A stretch of DNA of 64,000 nucleotides, taken from the NCBI RefSeq assembly GCF_003724155.1, contig NZ_RJJQ01000002.1, forward strand, positions 310,001 through 374,000, in the 5' to 3' direction. A program made the position numbers and the translations under genes. Source of the DNA: Flexivirga caeni. Its GTDB lineage: Bacteria; Actinomycetota; Actinomycetes; Actinomycetales; Dermatophilaceae. This document shows positions 56,616-64,000 of this stretch, piece by piece; position 1 is the first letter of the stretch, and each line of letters opens with the position of its first letter. Below the pieces are notes generated by a model, which was not told the DNA's origin, ran no database searches, and was given only the letters and a program-made list of their open reading frames with translations.

Positions 56616-58619
56616 ATGACCCGACAGCCCATCCCGGTATCCCGGCCCACCGACGCACCCCGCCCCGCTGTCCCGGCGGGGCTGGTGTCTGCACCCGCCC
56701 TCCGTCCGCCGCGCGACCGGCCGAGGCGGATGACGAACCTGCTTCGCCTGCTGCCGTATCTGAAGCCCTACCGGGTGCGCTGGACGGCCATGCTCGTGGC
56801 GGCGTTCGCGAGCCTGGGCGCGACCATCGCCATACCGCTGATGACCAAGGCGGTCATCGACGGCCCGGTGCGTCATCACGACGAACACGGGCTGTGGCTG
56901 CTCGGCACCGCCGCACTCGGGGTCGGCATGTCCGAGGCGATCCTGTGGTTCATCCGGCGCTGGCTGGTGTCGCGAGCGACCATGGGCGTCGAGCGCGACA
57001 TCCGCGAGGACCTCTACGCGCGCTTGCAGGTGCTGCCGATGTCGTTCCACAACCAGTGGCAGTCCGGGCAGCTCTTATCACGAATCATGAACGATCTCAG
57101 CACGGTTCGCCGGTTCTTGAGCTTTGGCATCGTGTTCCTGGCACTCAACATCGTGCAGATCGTCGTGGTCTCCGGCATCCTGCTGAGGCTCTACTGGCCG
57201 CTCGGCGTGGTGGTGCTGATCTCGATCGTGCCGATCGCCGCGACGGTGCTGCACAACCAGCGGCAATACACCAAGTTCTCCCGGATGGCGCAGGACCAGG
57301 CGGGCGTCGTCGCCACCGGTGTCGAGGAGTCCGCGCTCGGTCTGCGGGTCATCAAGTCATTCGGGCGCGAGGACTACGTCTACGACCGGTTCGACACCCA
57401 GGTGACCGAGCTCTTCGACATCCAGCTGCGCAAAGTGCGCCTGCAGGCGCGGTTCTGGACGCTGCTGGAGGTGATCCCGAACCTCACCCTGATCGTCGTG
57501 CTCGGGCTCGGCGCCGCCGCAACCGGTGACGGCCGGATCACCCTGGGCACCCTCGTCGCGTTCATCACCATGATGCTGTCGCTGGTCTGGCCGATCGCCT
57601 CACTCGGTTTCCTACTCTCCCTGACCCAGGAATGTATGACGGCAGCCGACCGCGTCACCGAGATCTTCGACGCCCCGCAGCCGATCGCGGACGGTCCGGT
57701 CAACGCGGTGAGTCCGGCCGGCCGGCTTCGGTTGCGTGACGTCGGCTTCCGGTTCCCCTCCGACGACGAGCGCGACTCGGGCTGGGCGCTGCGGCACGTC
57801 GACCTCGAGCTCGCGCCCGGGGAAACAGTGGCGCTGGTCGGTGCGACCGGGTCGGGCAAGTCGGTCCTGACCTCCCTGATCCCGCGCCTGTATGACGTGT
57901 CCGAGGGCAGCATCGAGATCGACGGCACCGACATACGCGAGCTGACCCTGCCCGCGTTGCGCAGCACGGTCGCGACCGCGTTCGAGGACCCGACGCTGTT
58001 CTCGCTCTCGGTCCGCGAGAACCTCACCCTCGGCCGGCCGGACGCGACCGAGGCGCAGATCACCGAGGCGATCGACGTCGCGCAGGCACAGTTCGTGCAC
58101 GAGCTGCCCTTCGGCCTCGACACCCGCATCGGCGAGCAAGGCATGAGCCTGTCCGGCGGCCAGCGCCAACGGCTGTCGCTCGCCCGGGCGGTACTGGCCA
58201 CACCGAAGGTACTGGTGCTCGACGACACGCTGTCCGCGCTGGACGTGCACACCGAGGCGCTTGTGGAGCACGCGCTGCGCAATGTGCTGCAGGACGTGAC
58301 CGGCATCGTGGTCGCACACCGGGCGTCGACAGTACTGCTCGCCGATCGCGTCGCGCTGATCGAGAAGGGCACCATCACGCACGTCGGCACCCATGCACAG
58401 CTGCTCGCGACAGTGCCGAGCTATCGCTATCTCCTTGCTGCCGACGACGAACTCGACGACGGCGCCGAGCCGGACCCGGAGTGGTCCGACGACGACCGGC
58501 GCACCGGTCTGCGGGAGCAGCACGACGTCGACGAGTGCACCGACGACACGTGCCGCGAGTGTGCGACCCTCCGGTCACGCCCCACGCCATACGGCGCCAC
58601 GGAAGGAGCGGGTCGATGA
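56616..58619 (+). CDS. ABC exporter half-transporter, degenerate-site subunit
   Basis: 667 residues. Six-helix transmembrane domain (about 45-335), then an ATPase domain with Walker A GATGSGKS, signature LSGGQRQR and Walker B VLVLDDTLSALD. The Walker B carries Asp where the catalytic Glu is expected, a mark of the degenerate site in heterodimeric exporters. The C-terminal tail is acidic and contains two Cys pairs (DECTDDTCRECATL). The start at 56616 follows GGAGG; ATG 56730 is an alternative. It is followed by the partner 55 nt on. Substrate unknown; these exporters often move lipids or drugs. It interrupts the usual prcA-pafA neighbourhood. Confidence 0.92.
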   Translation: MTRQPIPVSRPTDAPRPAVPAGLVSAPALRPPRDRPRRMTNLLRLLPYLKPYRVRWTAMLVAAFASLGATIAIPLMTKAVIDGPVRHHDEHGLWLLGTAALGVGMSEAILWFIRRWLVSRATMGVERDIREDLYARLQVLPMSFHNQWQSGQLLSRIMNDLSTVRRFLSFGIVFLALNIVQIVVVSGILLRLYWPLGVVVLISIVPIAATVLHNQRQYTKFSRMAQDQAGVVATGVEESALGLRVIKSFGREDYVYDRFDTQVTELFDIQLRKVRLQARFWTLLEVIPNLTLIVVLGLGAAATGDGRITLGTLVAFITMMLSLVWPIASLGFLLSLTQECMTAADRVTEIFDAPQPIADGPVNAVSPAGRLRLRDVGFRFPSDDERDSGWALRHVDLELAPGETVALVGATGSGKSVLTSLIPRLYDVSEGSIEIDGTDIRELTLPALRSTVATAFEDPTLFSLSVRENLTLGRPDATEAQITEAIDVAQAQFVHELPFGLDTRIGEQGMSLSGGQRQRLSLARAVLATPKVLVLDDTLSALDVHTEALVEHALRNVLQDVTGIVVAHRASTVLLADRVALIEKGTITHVGTHAQLLATVPSYRYLLAADDELDDGAEPDPEWSDDDRRTGLREQHDVDECTDDTCRECATLRSRPTPYGATEGAGR

Positions 58620-58674
58620 TCACCCCACGAAGTTCTCCGCTCCTTCGTCGCTCCGATACTTCGCGAGGACCTCG

Positions 58675-60540
58675 ATGACCACCACCGACACGAAAACCCC
58701 TGCGGCAGAGCAGGATTCGGACGCGTCGCTGCGCTGGCGCGGCCTGATGGCCGACAGCAGCGGCGAGGACCTGGTCGACCATGGATCGGCCACCCGCCGC
58801 AATGCGCGCGAGCTGCTGGGGTCGCTGCTCGCGCCATACACGAAGCTGATTGCGGCACTCGCCGTGATCGTCGTCATCGAGAACGCCGCCCGCCTGTCGG
58901 TGCCGATCCTCGTGCAGTTCGGCATCGACCACGGCATCCCGCCGATCACGCACCACCACGACGCGCACGACCTGCTGGTCATCGTGGCCGTGCTGGTCGG
59001 GGTGGTGGCGGTGCAAGCGGCCAGCCGGGTGACCTTCCTGCGACAGTCCGGCCGCATCGGCGAGCTGGCGCTGCTCGACCTGCGGCGCCGCGTGTTCCGG
59101 CACTTCCAGAAGCTGGACGTGACGTTCCACGACAAGTTCACCTCCGGGCGGGTGGTCAGCCGCTCGACCAACGACGTCGAGGCGATCCAGGACATGCTGG
59201 AGAACGGCTTCGACAGTCTGCTGACCGCCGTGCTCACGCTGATCGGCACGGCAGTCCTGCTGGTGGTGCTCAACGTCGAGCTGGGCCTGATCTGCCTGAT
59301 CAGCTTCCCGGTGCTGGTCGCGCTGGCGTGGTGGTTCCGCAACGCCTCGCGCAGGACCTACCGAGAGGTCCGCGAGAGCGCCGCGCTGGTCATCGTGCAG
59401 TTCGTCGAGACGATGACCGGCATCAAGGCCGTCCAGGCCTACCGGCGCGAGCCGCGCAACCAGGAGATCTTCGAAGAGGTCGCCGACCGCTACCGCGCGA
59501 TCAACGAGAAGACTTTCCGGCTGGTCGCGATCTTCATGCCCTCGGTCGACCTGGTCGGCAACATCATGACGACCGTCGTGCTGGTGTATGGCGGCTGGCG
59601 TGTCCTCGAGGGCCACATGACGGTCGGCGTGCTGACAGCGTTCCTGCTCTACCTGCGGATGTTCTTCGAGCCGATGCAGGACATCACCCAGTTCTTCAAC
59701 ACGTTCCAGTCGGCGTCGTCCGCGCTGGAGAAGCTGGCCGCCGTGCTCGCGACCCAACCGGGCATCGCCGACCCGGAGCAGCCGGTGCAGCTCGGAACAG
59801 TTCAGGGCGCAGTCGAATTCGACAATGTCCAGTTCTCCTACGTCGAGGGCAGGCCGGTGCTGCCCGGGCTGGACCTGCACATCCCGGCCGGGCAGACCGT
59901 TGCCCTGGTCGGCACGACGGGTGCGGGCAAGACGACGATCGCCAAGCTGATGGCCCGCTTCTACGACCCCGTGTCGGGCGCCGTGCGCCTGGACGGCACC
60001 GATCTGCGGGATGTCGACCAGCCCCAGCTGCGCCGGCACGTGGTGATGGTCACGCAGGAGAACTTCATGTTCGAGGGCACCGTCGCCGACAACATCCGCT
60101 TCGGCAAGCCGGAGGCGACCGACGCCGAGATCCGCGCCGCCGCGGAAGCCGTCGGCGCCGACCAGTTCATCGGCGAACTGCCGAACGGCTATGACACCGA
60201 CGTCGCCAAACGCGGCGGGCGGCTGTCGGCGGGTCAGCGGCAACTGGTCGCCTTCGCGCGGGCCTTCCTAGCCGACCCGGCGGTGCTGATCCTGGACGAG
60301 GCGACCTCATCGCTGGACATCCCCAGCGAACGCCTGGTGCAACGCGCACTGGAGACAGTGCTCGCCGACCGCACGGCCCTGATCATCGCCCACCGGCTCT
60401 CCACGGTGGAGGTCGCCGACCGGGTGCTGGTGCTGGAGCACGGCCGGGTTCTCGAGGACGGATCGCCCGCCGACCTGATCGGCTCAGCGGACGGCAGGTA
60501 TGCCGCCCTGCACCGCGCCTGGGTGGAGTCACTGGCCTGA
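58675..60540 (+). CDS. ABC exporter half-transporter, catalytic subunit
   Basis: 621 residues. Six-helix domain (about 55-345) and ATPase with Walker A GTTGAGKT, Q-loop MVTQENFMF, signature LSAGQRQL (variant of LSGGQ) and Walker B LILDEATSSLD with the catalytic Glu. Paired with the preceding gene, it completes a heterodimeric exporter with one canonical and one degenerate ATP site. GCGAGGACC upstream of ATG 58675. Earlier in-frame starts overlap the first subunit and were rejected. Confidence 0.93.
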   Translation: MTTTDTKTPAAEQDSDASLRWRGLMADSSGEDLVDHGSATRRNARELLGSLLAPYTKLIAALAVIVVIENAARLSVPILVQFGIDHGIPPITHHHDAHDLLVIVAVLVGVVAVQAASRVTFLRQSGRIGELALLDLRRRVFRHFQKLDVTFHDKFTSGRVVSRSTNDVEAIQDMLENGFDSLLTAVLTLIGTAVLLVVLNVELGLICLISFPVLVALAWWFRNASRRTYREVRESAALVIVQFVETMTGIKAVQAYRREPRNQEIFEEVADRYRAINEKTFRLVAIFMPSVDLVGNIMTTVVLVYGGWRVLEGHMTVGVLTAFLLYLRMFFEPMQDITQFFNTFQSASSALEKLAAVLATQPGIADPEQPVQLGTVQGAVEFDNVQFSYVEGRPVLPGLDLHIPAGQTVALVGTTGAGKTTIAKLMARFYDPVSGAVRLDGTDLRDVDQPQLRRHVVMVTQENFMFEGTVADNIRFGKPEATDAEIRAAAEAVGADQFIGELPNGYDTDVAKRGGRLSAGQRQLVAFARAFLADPAVLILDEATSSLDIPSERLVQRALETVLADRTALIIAHRLSTVEVADRVLVLEHGRVLEDGSPADLIGSADGRYAALHRAWVESLA

Positions 60541-60548
60541 GACGCGGC

Positions 60549-60569
60549 GGCGAGCGATCGTCCCTCGCC
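60549..60569. terminator. Possible terminator between ABC and S53 genes
   Basis: GGCGAG (60549-60554) and CTCGCC (60564-60569) form a 6-bp stem with a 9-nt loop between convergent genes. Short, so tentative. Confidence 0.4.
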
Positions 60570-62536
60570 TTACTGCTTCAGGAGTCCGAACAGTGCCGGG
60601 GCCGGGCTGCCGAGCCCCGTCACCTGGTTGAATCCCGTGCCACAGTACGGCGTCACGAGCGGGATCGGCTGGGAGTCGGCGTTCTGCGCGGCGCACTGTC
60701 CCTGGCTGAACAAGTAGGTGGTGCTAGCGGTCGGGAGAACCACTGCCTTGGTGACTCCGGCACCCAGCGGGGTGTCGGTGACCTCGTGGAACCCGGTCGA
60801 TCCGTAGAGCCCGTAGAGCGTCGGGTTCAAGAATCCGAGCGGGATGCCATGCCGGGACTGTATGACGTTGGCCTCGAGCGCGGCGAACATCGGGGACGCC
60901 ATGCTCGTCCCGCAGAACGAGCGCGTGTACCATGTCGTGCTCGCTTGCGTCGCCGACTTCGGCAGGTAATAGCCCTCCGGGTAGCCGCCGACGAAGCAGT
61001 CGGCCTCCATCGCCACATCAGGTCCGACACGCCGGGCCACGCCGTCGACCACATTGTTGCTCACGACGCCCTCCTGGTACCAGGGCTCGGGCGTCTTCAT
61101 GACGCCGCCGCCACCCTCGTAGTAATAGAGCGCCGGTCCGGGCGCGGCCGGGTTCCAGCTGTGCGTCTTGGTGTCGAGCGTCGTCCGGGTGTCTGCCCAC
61201 GGCACCTCCCACTCGTAGTTGCCGTGCTTGCCGATCGCGACGCTCGTCCCGCCGACGATCGTCTCCCACGGGGGTCGCGCATGTAGCCGTTGGGGTCCGA
61301 GCTCTTGTCGACCGGCGAGCCCCAGTCACCGGCGGCCTCGTTGACGGTGATGCCTTCCAGCGCGGCACGCTGGAGCACGGGGTTCAGAATGCTGTCCCAG
61401 TCGGCGGTGTCACCGATGGACGCGCTGACGACATCGGCGAGGTGGTTGTCGACCACCCTGGTGAGGTCGTCGGCGAAGGGGTCACCGGTGATGGAGCCGT
61501 CGCTCCACACGTAGACGAGGTCCGCGTCGGGTGCGAGGCCGTGTACTGCTTCGAGATCGCCGACCCATTCATCGAGGGCCACCGGCGTGCTCTGTTTGCT
61601 CGTCGGCTCCAGCCCGATCTGGGTGAGCTGGCCGCTCCTCAGCTGGGGGATCCCGACGAGCTTCGACCACTTCTGGATGCTCGCCTGACCGCCGGTCAGC
61701 GGCTCGCCGCCCATGGTCGCGACGGTGACGCCCCTGCCGCTCAGTTTCTTCGGGAACCCGTAGGCGCTGCGCACCTGCGACGGGGTGTACCAGCAGCCGG
61801 AGTAGGGCAGATGTGATCCGTAGGCGGGCGGGGCCTGTGTGTCGATCTTCTGCCCGAAGTACTGCGAGCACGGCCTCGGTGCGTGCAGACCGGCCGTGGT
61901 CAGCGCGCCGGTCGTGGAGGTGGTCGGGGTGTTGGGCAGCGGGGTGGGCAGGGCTGCGACCTTGATGGGGGAAAGGTTCACTGTGTTCACCACGCTGCCG
62001 ACGCTCGCGGGCACGCTCATCCGCGACAGCGCGACATAACGAGCCGAACTGCTGCCCGGCGCCCCGGTGGAGCCGATGCGCGCCGCGAGTGCGTGCTCGG
62101 CCCGGTTCGCCGGTCCGGTCGCCGTGATCATGAACGGGTCGGTGTGGGTGACTCTGAGGCCCGATGCGGCCAGCCAGCGCCGCACGGCGCTCTGCTGTGC
62201 CTTGGTCGCGCCATAGCGCTTCGACACCTGGGCAGCGCTCAGGAACTGCCGGTACGAAGCCGACCCCGGCGTCGAGACCGCCGTGGCCATCGCCTTCATC
62301 GCGCTCGCGTCGCGGTTCAGCGAGACGCTGACCCGCAGGTTCGCCGATCCGGCCACCGACCGGCCCGTCGCCGAGACCGGGGTGGAGAGCGAGCGTCGTG
62401 CAGCGGCCGCATGGTCGCCGTGCCCAGGGGCCGCCATGGCCGAGGACGTGACGGCGAAACAGCTCGCCAGGACCATTGCTCCGATCGACGCTATGGACGC
62501 GTTCTTCCTGTGCCTGCTCAATTTCCGTCTTGACAT
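60570..62536 (-). pseudogene. Secreted S53-family (sedolisin-like) peptidase, frameshifted
   Basis: Start ATG 62536 after AAGGAGGG. The signal peptide is MSRRKLSRHRKNASIASIGA onward, with a likely cut after SSAMA. A pro-kumamolisin activation domain spans about 50-190. The catalytic domain has Glu and Asp in ALDEWVGDLEAVH, the oxyanion Asp in NEAAGDWGS and, in the other frame, the nucleophile Ser in FCGTSMASPMF. The frame breaks at the G run 61270-61274 (C5 on the coding strand): with one more C the text reads RDPPWETIVGGTSVAIG and joins the downstream frame. All catalytic residues survive, so the break is either recent or an assembly error. The enzyme would be an extracellular acid-type serine peptidase. 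Confidence 0.88.
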
Positions 62537-62678
62537 CTGCGGTTGCCCTCCTTGGATGAGTAGTGCTCTCATGTGGACCGTAGCAACGCGATGTGAAATG
62601 GCACTGGTTTCGTGTGCATCGGATTTCGGCGGCGATCGCGCCCGACCGCGGACGGCCCGTCTGCCGGTCGCGGAGGCC

Positions 62679-63671
62679 CTACGCGTCGCGTCGGGCCGCG
62701 GCGATCAGCTCGCGCTCGTCGGCGGGGGAGAGTCCCGCGCGGCGAGTGCGACCCGGTCCGGTCCGCAGCTCCCAGGCGAGGGTGTCGCGAATGGAATCCT
62801 CCAGCGGACGGGTGCGCAACCCGGCGGCTCGAGCAGCGGCTGGGATGCGAGTCGCGAATCCGGCATACTCCGGCTGCGGCAGCCAGAGCGGGAAGCTGCG
62901 GTCGCCGGCCCAGGGCGCGATCTGGTGTCGCTCGATCCAGTCCTGGTCAACGGCAACTACTGGCCCGGCGTGCCCGGCCACGGATCGCGCGAGCGCGAGA
63001 TAGTCGGTCAGCGAGCGGTGTTCGCTGGCCGTGGTGAAGACGCCGCCGACCCCACGCTCAACGGACTCCACCAGCCACTGCGCGAGATCGCGGGCATCGA
63101 TGAGTTGCACCGACGCGTCAGGAGCGTCGGGCACCAGCACCGCGCCGTCCTCGGTGGCCGGGTGTGCGAAGCGCAGCGGCCAGTAGCCGGTGCGGTCGCT
63201 CGCGTCGCCCGGTCCGGTGATCAGCCCCGGCCGGGCGATCAGCGCCCGGTCGCCGTATGCCGCGAGCACCGCCTCCTCGCACGCCACCTTGCACTCGCCG
63301 TATTTCTCGATCTCGAACTCGCCGGTCCAGGCCGGCAGCAGCGGCGCCGACTCGTCCTGGCCTGGCCGGTCGTCCTGTGCGTAGACCGAGCACGTCGACA
63401 CGAATGCCCACCGCGCGACCTGGTCACGGAGCGCGTCGACGGCGCCACGTGCGTGCGCCGGTCGGCTGGTGACGTCGATCGCGGCGTCAAAATCACCCGT
63501 CAGTGCCGAATACGCTTGCGGATCATCACGATCCCCGGCGACCAGCTCGGCTCCTTCCGGGACGGGCCGCGTGCCGCGCGCCATACACACGACCTCGTGG
63601 TCACGGGCGAGCGCCGCCCGCACGATCTCGCCGCCGAGCCACGCCGTCCCACCGAGAACCAGAAATCGCAT
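62679..63671 (-). CDS. NAD-dependent epimerase/dehydratase family protein
   Basis: 330 residues. Starts MRFLVLGGTAWLGGEIVRAA, a Rossmann GxxGxxG with Trp-Leu in the middle. The active-site segment is FVSTCSVYAQD with EKYGECKVACE carrying Tyr-x3-Lys. Extended SDR of the isoflavone-reductase or epimerase type; substrate unknown. A longer frame from 63785 runs through the palindromic repeats and was rejected. Confidence 0.88.
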   Translation of the reverse strand: MRFLVLGGTAWLGGEIVRAALARDHEVVCMARGTRPVPEGAELVAGDRDDPQAYSALTGDFDAAIDVTSRPAHARGAVDALRDQVARWAFVSTCSVYAQDDRPGQDESAPLLPAWTGEFEIEKYGECKVACEEAVLAAYGDRALIARPGLITGPGDASDRTGYWPLRFAHPATEDGAVLVPDAPDASVQLIDARDLAQWLVESVERGVGGVFTTASEHRSLTDYLALARSVAGHAGPVVAVDQDWIERHQIAPWAGDRSFPLWLPQPEYAGFATRIPAAARAAGLRTRPLEDSIRDTLAWELRTGPGRTRRAGLSPADERELIAAARRDA

Positions 63672-63682
63672 GCTGCCATGAT

Positions 63683-63769
63683 CGTCCCGTTCTCGCGACC
63701 GTCGCGCCTTCGGGACGAATTTCGCGCCGGATCGCATCCCGAAAGCTCGACCGTCGCGCCTTGGGGACA
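63683..63769. repeat. Two 35-bp palindromes, period 52 bp
   Basis: Units at 63683-63717 (CGTCCCG ... CGGGACG) and 63735-63769 (diverged: CATCCCG ... GGGGACA), related to the five-copy array at 43372 and with the same 52-bp period. They sit between the divergent epimerase and pafA genes, only 12 bp from the epimerase start. Confidence 0.9.
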
Positions 63770-63824
63770 CCGACGCCGCCCGCACGCCATACGAAACGCT
63801 CCGCGCGGGCGACGCGTGGACAGT

Positions 63825-63830
63825 TAGGGT
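63825..63830 (+). promoter_or_regulatory. -10 box for a leaderless pafA transcript
   Basis: TAGGGT ends 6 nt before the ATG at 63837; identical hexamer and spacing to dop. Confidence 0.55.
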
Positions 63831-63836
63831 CGATGT

Positions 63837-64000
63837 ATGGAGCGGCGGATCTTCGGCATCGAGAACGAATACGGCGTCACGTGCACGTTCGACGGGCAGC
63901 GCCGGCTCACCCCCGACGAGGTGGCCCGCTACCTCTTCCGCAAGGTCGTCTCGTGGGGCCGCTCCTCGAATGTCTTCCTGGGCAACGGTTCCCGGCTATA
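63837..64000 (+). CDS. pafA: PafA, Pup-protein ligase (5' part, cut by window edge)
   Basis: The first 54 residues are visible: [18 protein letters not shown], then [20 protein letters not shown] and [15 protein letters not shown]. This is the conserved N-terminus of PafA, which joins the Pup C-terminal Glu to substrate lysines using ATP. It has no ribosome site but a leaderless -10. It is separated from prcA by 7.4 kb of other genes. Confidence 0.96.
   Translation, partial: MERRIFGIENEYGVTCTFDGQRRLTPDEVARYLFRKVVSWGRSSNVFLGNGSRL

Overview
The window reads as the chromosome of a GC-rich actinobacterium. It carries mycothiol synthesis (mshC), a bacterial proteasome with pupylation genes (mpa, dop, pup, prcB, prcA, pafA), B12-dependent metH, an F420-type luciferase-like oxidoreductase and an ECF42 sigma factor. 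Gene style suggests Micrococcales (a Dermacoccaceae- or Intrasporangiaceae-like genome), but the genus cannot be fixed from sequence alone.

Layout. (1) 1-6.2 kb: an operon of two MutS-like ATPases followed by an enolase paralogue cut by the window edge, then an MFS transporter and a PAP2 phosphatase. (2) 6.2-22.3 kb: an accessory region. It holds a tyrosine recombinase / small HTH / zinc-finger pseudo-recombinase trio, a block of unrecognised genes (10.7-17.0 kb) with a degenerate M48 peptidase-like membrane protein, an AAA-type ATPase behind a palindromic AT-rich operator, a DUF4192 protein and a large serine recombinase whose 3' end runs into tRNA-Leu(GAG). (3) 22.4-43.3 kb: conserved chromosome, with TerD, LigB, an M20 peptidase, the histidine phosphatase-DUF3090-SCO1664-mshC set, PAC2, metH, a HAD hydrolase, a MazEF-like pair, a RecB-like nuclease, an M50 peptidase, trmI and mpa. 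From mshC on, gene order follows the Mycobacterium tuberculosis Rv2130c-Rv2097c neighbourhood. (4) 43.4-52.9 kb: genes inserted between mpa and dop, namely a five-copy palindromic repeat array, a YciI/ECF42 pair, a membrane beta-propeller protein, a MerR regulator fused to a beta-clamp domain with an MFS partner, an FBP/FusC-like protein, and an alditol oxidase operon. (5) 52.9-64 kb: dop-pup-prcB-prcA, then a heterodimeric ABC exporter, a frameshifted secreted S53 peptidase and an epimerase, then the start of pafA.

How the parts work together. Pup is ligated to proteins by PafA, removed by Dop, and pupylated substrates are unfolded by Mpa into the PrcAB 20S core. Many genes of the conserved part have a TAnnnT-type -10 box ending 6-7 nt before the start codon, so leaderless mRNAs look common. 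The accessory part instead uses Shine-Dalgarno sites and lacks a CATAC/GTATG pentamer enrichment seen in the conserved part. This suggests that the tRNA-Leu at 22.23-22.31 kb is the right boundary of an island whose left end lies outside the window. Two genes (the zinc-finger recombinase at 8.35 kb and the S53 peptidase at 61.27 kb) are broken at G/C homopolymers, which may be real mutations or assembly errors.
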